From Stemphylium vesicarium (taxonomy: Eukaryota; Ascomycota; Dothideomycetes; Pleosporales; Pleosporaceae): a stretch of DNA of 64,000 bases. Positions 58,427-64,000 of this stretch are shown here, in pieces. Below the pieces are notes generated by a model. It saw only the letters and a list, made by a program, of their open reading frames with translations. It was not told the DNA's origin and did not search any database. Position numbers and translations under genes: made by a program. Location of the stretch: the NCBI GenBank assembly GCA_004380135.1, contig QXCR01000031.1:1-64000 (forward strand). The letters are read 5' to 3'. Within the stretch, counting starts at the first letter, position 1; every line of letters begins with the position of its first letter.

Positions 58427-59647
58427 ATGTTAACCACTACGCGCACTCACGATTCAACTTTGAAAGATTTGATTAAGAAAATGTCACCCGCTCATGACCT
58501 CAATGGACAGCAACGGGAGGGCTACCTGAATCTCACACGACGAATGGAGAATGAAGACGAAGACCAGTTTGACGTCGATTTAACCATTCTCGACTTCCTC
58601 GTCTTCAAAGCCATCGGTCTGGTTTTTGAATGGAGATCAAGCAGTGATCCATACCATTCGGACCTACCCAACGCACTGGTCAACATGACCGCGGGTACGA
58701 CCTCCAACCACAACACTCAAATTCATTCCTGACAAATCTCGCCAGATTGGAGAAGTTTCCTGGGCCACCGACACCACGGCCGGCGTCTGGACCCCAAAGC
58801 ATCATTCCGCTCCCGCCTGCTGCAATTCGCCTTGATCTTCACCCACCGTCTGCACCACGAAGAAACATGGACGACTGAAGAATCACTAAACAGCCTACGC
58901 GAGCAGAACAAGCAGCGAGGCGAATACTGGAGCCAGCGAACCCAGCACCCACCCGCACTCAGCCAGCCTTTTGACACTCAAAAGGCTTTCCCTCTATCCG
59001 ACGGCGCCCTTTACGAAAACAGGTCCTCCCTCGCTTCCGCGCTGCGAATGCCCCAGGACCAACGACGATGGGTGACTGATGTAGCCGGCACGCCATCGCT
59101 GCACTGCCTGCTCCCCGTCTTCATCGAGCTAACCGCCGCCCGCGTCGCTCTCGACGACGAATGGCTGCCGACGTCAGAATGGTTCCATCTCGCCGCGCAA
59201 TTCATGCTGCAAGCAGTCATAGGCGAGTACTTGCGCAACGGCGCCTACGGCCCCGAACCCTTCAACACCATCTTCGCCTACGGCTGTCCGGGCGTCGACC
59301 GCTGGGCCGACGAACCCGCCGACGTATCTGCTATGCGTCGTCTCTTCTGCGCCGAGGGCCATCTCAAGCAGGAAAACGCAGAGTGGACGCGCATCAAAAG
59401 TGGATATATCAATGAGCTTTTGCCCAAGAATCGCGATGGTGTTTCCAGTGTAATGACGCTTGAGGCCGCGCAGCGCAAATTCCCGTATCAAGCGTTTGAA
59501 GAGCGGTTGCTGTGCTTTTTGCGGGATTTACATCACAGCTTGGTTAAACCGGATCTGGCGCAAGTCGAAGAGGGGCGGATCAATATTGATGGGAATGAGC
59601 TCTCGGAAGAGGAGTCGAGGGCTATGATTCAGAGGATGGGGTTATGA
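58427..59647 (+). CDS. Unknown fungal protein, 389 aa
   Basis: Two exons (58427-58694 and 58746-59647; 1170 bp) encode 389 aa. Splicing joins 'NALVNMTA' to 'DWRSFLGHRHHGRRL' without a frame break. An alternative start is the ATG at 58481. No known domain is recognised. The protein is mostly helical-looking and soluble, with no signal peptide or membrane segment. It has a conserved-looking core 'FIELTAARVALDDEWLPTSEWF', seen around residues 210-235, followed by 'AQFMLQAVIGEYLRNGAYG' and 'FNTIFAYGCPGVDRWAD'. The C-terminus is acidic. Composition and splicing make a real gene very likely. Function cannot be given. Confidence 0.75.
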
Positions 59648-60115
59648 GGGCTTTTTTTTGACTCTCAAACTTTTGTATCCTTCTTCTTGCTTGCGTCGAC
59701 CCTTCTTGTTTATATCCATTTACCCGCACACACTATTTTTTTCCCATCCTGCAAAGCCACCGAAAAAAAGTCTTGTAGTAGCTCTCGTCTATTTCCCTAT
59801 GGCGTCAATCTTGTACGGTTCTCATATACCCATATCAGTTAATGAATGTACGTATTTCAAGTCAATTCACAAAACGTTTTTCAAAGAAAGGATCAGCGTC
59901 CAGCAGATCAGAGTCTTGATTGTGGAGTGTTTTTTCAAATATGGCTTTTTTTTTATTCGGAGAGAGAGAGAGAGATGAACTTGAAGGAACCGACTGACTA
60001 CTCATACATGACGCTAACATGACAACAACACACACGTGCGCCCTAAAAGGCGACCAAGGTATACAATATACAAGAAACGAAAGACGGGTAGGAAGGTTAA
60101 GAGCAACCTTGCGCC
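59648..60115. other. Intergenic stretch between convergent genes
   Basis: This 468-bp stretch is T-rich, with an (AG)n repeat at 59960-59975. It holds the 3' ends of the unknown-protein gene and the Fmp25-like gene. No gene is recognised. Confidence 0.6.
59960..59975. repeat. AG dinucleotide microsatellite
   Basis: Eight GA units lie directly after a T-rich run in the 3' intergenic region. Confidence 0.85.
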
Positions 60116-61888
60116 TCAAACGGCAGAGTATACGGCCGTGCATCCCCGTCCACACTCGACCTTTTGCTCAAACTCGACTGTCCTCCCGTTAACCTTGACC
60201 TTGTTCCTAGGCGTAATCTGGAACCGATGCATCTCCTTTTCTCTCAGCTGACGGCCATAGCCAGCCGCCGACGCAGCTCTCTCTTGCTCGGCAGCTTGAT
60301 CGAGGGGCTGGATGTAAGTTGGGGTAGCTAGGTTGCTCCGCTTGCCGCTACCAATCTGGTAGAATTCGTTGTTGCCCCAGAAAAGGATGTCGCGGCCCCA
60401 ATTTGTGTCGTTGTCTGTGAGTTTGCGGGCGCGGCCTGTGACGGCGACGCTGGCGACGTTGTCGAGGACGGCGGCGGCGTGGGTGGAGCCAACGGAGATG
60501 GTGGAGAGACGGATGGGTATGGCGGTGTTTTTGGCTTCGTCCCATTCGAAGAGGCCGGAGAAGGCGGGCACTTTGACGGGGTCGGATTGCGTGTGTACCC
60601 AGCGACCCACTCCCAATTGGCCTGTGAGACCGAAGCCAAAGGCCCATGTGTCTGCTGTTGTTTTGTTGCCCTTTGTTGCTTCGACAGCGAGGAAGGATGT
60701 GTTGCCGCCGGCAAAGACGTTTGTGACCTTGCCTAGTTGGCCAGAGTAAAACTTTTGGGTGGGGAGGAGAGAGGGCGCATCGACGCTCTGCGCTTCTGCG
60801 TTGAACGGGAAACCTAGCTGACCGGCGGTGTTGTCACCAAAAGTGAAAGCGCGTCCTTCGGAGTCACAGACGAGACTGTGGTAGTCGCCTGTTGCAATCT
60901 TCTTGACAGGGAAGCCTTTGAGTGTGGTGATTTCGTGGGGAATGTCAAAGGCACCAGGTGGTCGGCTTTCCCATGTGAGGCCAGGTATTCCAAGCTGGCC
61001 CTTGGAAGGGAAATTTTGTGAGCCTGAAGCGAAGGAGAAGACGCGACCAGAGGAGGTGAGCATGAGGGCATGTTCTAGGCCGGAACGAATGTCTGTCACG
61101 CGCTCGCTCCATCCCAGGTTCTCGGGTGTGCGGTTTCGGTAGGAGATGTTGTTGGAGCCGCCCCAGAAGGGAATCCAGGAGGTGGACGGTGGCTTAGGAC
61201 CTTCCTTTTGCTCCGCCTGGGAGACGGGTATCGAGTAAACTGAGCCATTCGAGGAAAGACCGATGATGCGGTCGCGTGAGATGGCTAGGGATGTAAGATT
61301 CCGGCCAGTCAAAGTTTTTGTGGGCTCCTTGACGTCGGCGAATGCTACGCCCCATTGCAAAAGGTCACCCCTCTCGTCTATAGCCGCTCCAAAATTCCTG
61401 TCCAACTTGATGTCCCGTAGCAGCTTCCCATCAAAGAAGCTCAGCCGCCTTGGTGTCTTGATGAACTTTTCATCCGAATCAGGTGCGACGACCTTTCCAG
61501 AATTGGAGCCCCATGTGTATACTCCAGGGTTCTCCCAACTCTTTACCACCTGGAGATGCTGGGAGCTGATGATGTTTCGGTTGTCGTCGACCGACGTAGC
61601 CTTCCGCCGTGGAGCCTCAAACTGGATCTCTTGCTCCTCTGGCTCCTCGGCGTGAGCGTCTCTTATTATGGGGTTTCCATTGTTGCACCATTGCCATGCC
61701 GTGGCTGTGGCCCAGAGTGCACCGACGGTGGCTAGGGATCGAACAAAATGTTGCTGTCGTCGCTGTGCGTATGGATGGGCGGCTGTGCGAACCTGCGAAC
61801 GCGGGGCTCTATTCCCAATATTCCTACATAGTCGCGGGGCGTGAGGCGTTCGAAGTGTCGCGCGCGAGACACCTCTAGTACTGAGCAT
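60116..61888 (-). CDS. FMP25: Mitochondrial RCC1-repeat protein, Fmp25-like
   Basis: A single exon encodes 590 aa. The N-terminus is Arg-rich with no acidic residues for ~45 positions, typical of a mitochondrial presequence, and is followed by a hydrophobic helix 'SLATVGALWATATAWQW' (about residues 50-67). From ~120 onward there are several RCC1-type repeats that would form a beta-propeller: 'GVYTWGSNSGKVV', 'RAFTFGDNTAGQLGFP', 'DTWAFGFGLTGQLGVG' and 'DILFWGNNEFYQIGSG'. Yeast Fmp25 is an inner-membrane protein with the same layout, linked to assembly of respiratory complex III. Membership in this group rests on the presequence, single helix and propeller together. A different RCC1 protein is possible but less likely. 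The gene is divergent from COG3, with 353 bp between start codons. Confidence 0.85.
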   Translation of the reverse strand: MLSTRGVSRATLRTPHAPRLCRNIGNRAPRSQVRTAAHPYAQRRQQHFVRSLATVGALWATATAWQWCNNGNPIIRDAHAEEPEEQEIQFEAPRRKATSVDDNRNIISSQHLQVVKSWENPGVYTWGSNSGKVVAPDSDEKFIKTPRRLSFFDGKLLRDIKLDRNFGAAIDERGDLLQWGVAFADVKEPTKTLTGRNLTSLAISRDRIIGLSSNGSVYSIPVSQAEQKEGPKPPSTSWIPFWGGSNNISYRNRTPENLGWSERVTDIRSGLEHALMLTSSGRVFSFASGSQNFPSKGQLGIPGLTWESRPPGAFDIPHEITTLKGFPVKKIATGDYHSLVCDSEGRAFTFGDNTAGQLGFPFNAEAQSVDAPSLLPTQKFYSGQLGKVTNVFAGGNTSFLAVEATKGNKTTADTWAFGFGLTGQLGVGRWVHTQSDPVKVPAFSGLFEWDEAKNTAIPIRLSTISVGSTHAAAVLDNVASVAVTGRARKLTDNDTNWGRDILFWGNNEFYQIGSGKRSNLATPTYIQPLDQAAEQERAASAAGYGRQLREKEMHRFQITPRNKVKVNGRTVEFEQKVECGRGCTAVYSAV

Positions 61889-62241
61889 GGTGTAGCGTGA
61901 TGAGAGATTGGCGGGGTTTGCGTGGTGAGAAGGAACGACCCTTGGGTGTCGCGAGGTTTCAAGAGAACAGCATCGGCACCATGTTCATAGGTCCGATTAT
62001 AGTTGCAGTATTGGTAATTGGACAGGCTCGATGGCTTCTCAAAATCGCAGCGGCGGGATCGATGACGCTTCTAGATTTTGGCGTCGGTCACTTTCTCCAC
62101 ATGCTCGAGGTAGCATGTATCGGGGCTAGCGCGCGTTTTGGACCCCCACGACGCCTGGACCGAGCTCCGACGTGTGAGGTTGCGTGTCCGCTTTGGCAGG
62201 GGACCGTCAGGTAAACGATAAACCACCAAAAGCGCTTTGAA
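61889..62241. other. Shared promoter of FMP25-like and COG3 genes
   Basis: This 353-bp stretch lies between two divergent start codons. No clear TATA box is seen, as is usual for housekeeping pairs. Confidence 0.6.
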
Positions 62242-64000
62242 ATGTACCAGGGAGACTCGTGGTACAATGCCTTTGTGCCGCGCGCGGCGAAGCCCCAGGA
62301 AAGGGGCAAGCATCGCCGGCGCGAGAGCCTGCTTAAACAGGAAAACGTAAGCCCACCATCCGCTGCATGGGTACGTTTGAGCACTTCTGATGATTGTTCC
62401 TGCAGGAGAGTCAGGCTGACTTGGAGCGCGTAGAAGCCATCGTAGAGACTGCAGAAGACGAGCGTCCCGGGAAGCTCAATGGCCCTCCACCCGCAACCCT
62501 GGCCAGACGCGCCAAGTCCTACAGCGACTTCTACAGCGTCGTGCGCGCCCACTTGAACAAGCAAAAGGCATTGGAGAGGAAGAAGTCACGGGAGCACCTC
62601 AGCACCGAGCTGGACTTTGTTGACTGGTATGGCGGCGTTAATGATGAGCTGCTTGAAGCCAGCCATGAGGAGTACAGGTATGTATTCGCACCACAGGCGC
62701 GGCGAGACGACGGTCGCTCATGGTAGTTGTCCAGAGTCTATCAAAACCAGCTTCACATGACAAGAAATCACCTCAAAAACGTCATCTCCGATACCACCGA
62801 CACGCTCGATATCCTCTCCTCCCTTTCTGAGTCGTTCAAGATTGTCGAAGCGCAAACAAATGCCTTCCGTACGCAGTGCGAAGGCCTCATAGGCGACCAG
62901 AAACGCATCACGAAACTCGCCGACGACATGGAGCAGAATCTACGATACTACCTATATCTCGAGCCCACGACCAAACGACTCAACGCACCAGGCGCTGGCA
63001 AGATTGTGCGAGGCAAGGAATTCGTTGAAATGCTGGCAAACCTGGATAGTTGTCTGGAGTACATGCAGGCAAATTCCAAGCACCGCGAGGCCGAAACATA
63101 CCGGTCGAGATACCGCTTACTGCTCACTCGCGCCCTCACACTCATTCGCGTCCATTTTACAGAAGCTCTCCGAGAGATCGCGGCCGATGTGTCGAAACGG
63201 ATAGCTGATCGGCAATTGAACGATACTACCATGTCTGCGCTACTATATGCCAAGTTCCGCGTTGGCGCGCCAGAGCTGAAGAGCATCGGAATCGAGATAC
63301 AAAAGCGAGCAGTCCTACCCGCAGGAGCGGCTCCGGGGGGAGAGGCCGAATACCAGAGTCTGATGAACGAGCTGTACCAGAGCTACTCAGCCACCCGCGG
63401 CCGGCTCATCCTCCCCATTGTGACGAAAAGGATTGGAGAAATTGCACAGGCCCCAAGCACATCGACTGATCTGGTCGCATTCGCTCGAAGTAGCATAAGC
63501 TACATTCGCGGCATCTGTTTCGATGAATGCGACCTGTGGCGCGAGTGGTTTGAAGGTGACGGCGGGCTATATGACTTTCTCGAAGCTGTGTGCGAGCCTC
63601 TCTACGACCATCTGCGACCGCGCACTATCCACGAGACCCAGATACTGAAGCTGTGCGAGCTCTGTACTATGATTCAAACACGATACATGGAAGAAGAAGA
63701 AGAAGAAGAAGAAGAGGACTCGCCTGTGGAACCCAACAAACTTGACTTTTCCGTCATAGTGCATCCGGCGTTGGAGGACGCACAGAATCGCCTGGTGTTC
63801 CTTTCGCTAGCAATCCTTCGAGACGATATTGAAAGGTACAAACCTAAGCCAGAAGATCTCGACTACCCGGCAAAGAACAAGAAACAAGCAACTTCCGGAA
63901 CAAAGTCAAATCAACCAGCCTTGTCTGGTAAGAAGCAGCCCAAGTCTGAGGCTCCGCCAACACCATTACTACCAAAGACACCTACAATCGTTGAGGAGGA
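62242..64000 (+). CDS. COG3: Conserved oligomeric Golgi complex subunit 3 (Cog3/Sec34), 3' end outside window
   Basis: Three exons are seen (62242-62346, 62406-62677 and 62735 to the right edge), giving more than 540 residues with the frame still open. The N-terminus reads MYQGDSWYNAFVPRAAKP. The Sec34-like region starts in exon 2 ('KSYSDFYSVVRAHLNKQ', 'FVDWYGGVNDELLEAS') and continues across the splice into 'YQNQLHMTRNHLKNVISDT', a coiled coil. It is followed by 'LEPTTKRLNAPGAGKIV' and 'FVEMLANLDSCLEYMQANS'. Cog3 is a lobe-A subunit of the COG tether, which captures vesicles recycling within the Golgi. A run of nine or more Glu (from 63690) and a Lys/Pro-rich stretch near the edge are likely disordered insertions. 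Confidence 0.93.
63690..63716 (+). repeat. GAA trinucleotide repeat within COG3 coding sequence
   Basis: About nine GAA units encode a Glu run. Length changes would keep the frame, so the run may vary among strains. Confidence 0.9.

Overview
The window is nuclear DNA of a filamentous ascomycete, most likely a dothideomycete of the order Pleosporales. The evidence is short introns (about 45-75 bp) with GT...AG ends, fungal gene families throughout, and a dihydroxynaphthalene (DHN) melanin locus made of a polyketide synthase, a Cmr1-type regulator and a Brn1-type reductase. No tRNA, rRNA or CRISPR array was recognised. Intron-exon models were built by hand, and each was checked for reading-frame closure.

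Layout. At 0-0.2 kb the start of a pogo/Fot1-like transposase runs off the left edge. From 1 to 23 kb lies a housekeeping block: a secreted cupredoxin (+), a seven-transmembrane protein (-), a prenylcysteine oxidase (-), an unknown basic protein (-), a PARG-like macrodomain protein (+), the exosome nuclease Rrp6 (-), Mdm35 (+), a MAPEG protein (+), the clathrin adaptor Gga (+), the rRNA-modifying enzyme Tsr3 (+), a secreted protein of unknown function (+) and prefoldin subunit 3 (-).

From 27 to 54 kb lies the melanin locus: a non-reducing PKS (-, 2161 aa, SAT-KS-AT-PT-ACP-ACP-TE), a gene-poor stretch of 12.1 kb, the Cmr1-like factor (+, two C2H2 fingers plus one Zn2Cys6 cluster), a second gene-poor stretch of 4.3 kb, and the trihydroxynaphthalene reductase (+, 267 aa). 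The PKS would make 1,3,6,8-tetrahydroxynaphthalene, the reductase would act on naphthol intermediates, and Cmr1 is expected to switch both on. No scytalone dehydratase gene was seen.

From 56 to 64 kb housekeeping genes resume: a membrane J-domain protein (-), an unknown 389-aa protein (+), a mitochondrial RCC1-repeat protein like Fmp25 (-), and the Golgi tethering subunit Cog3 (+), cut by the right edge. The most striking unexplained features are the long gene-poor intervals inside the melanin locus and a PCNA-binding-like motif at the start of the PARG-like protein.
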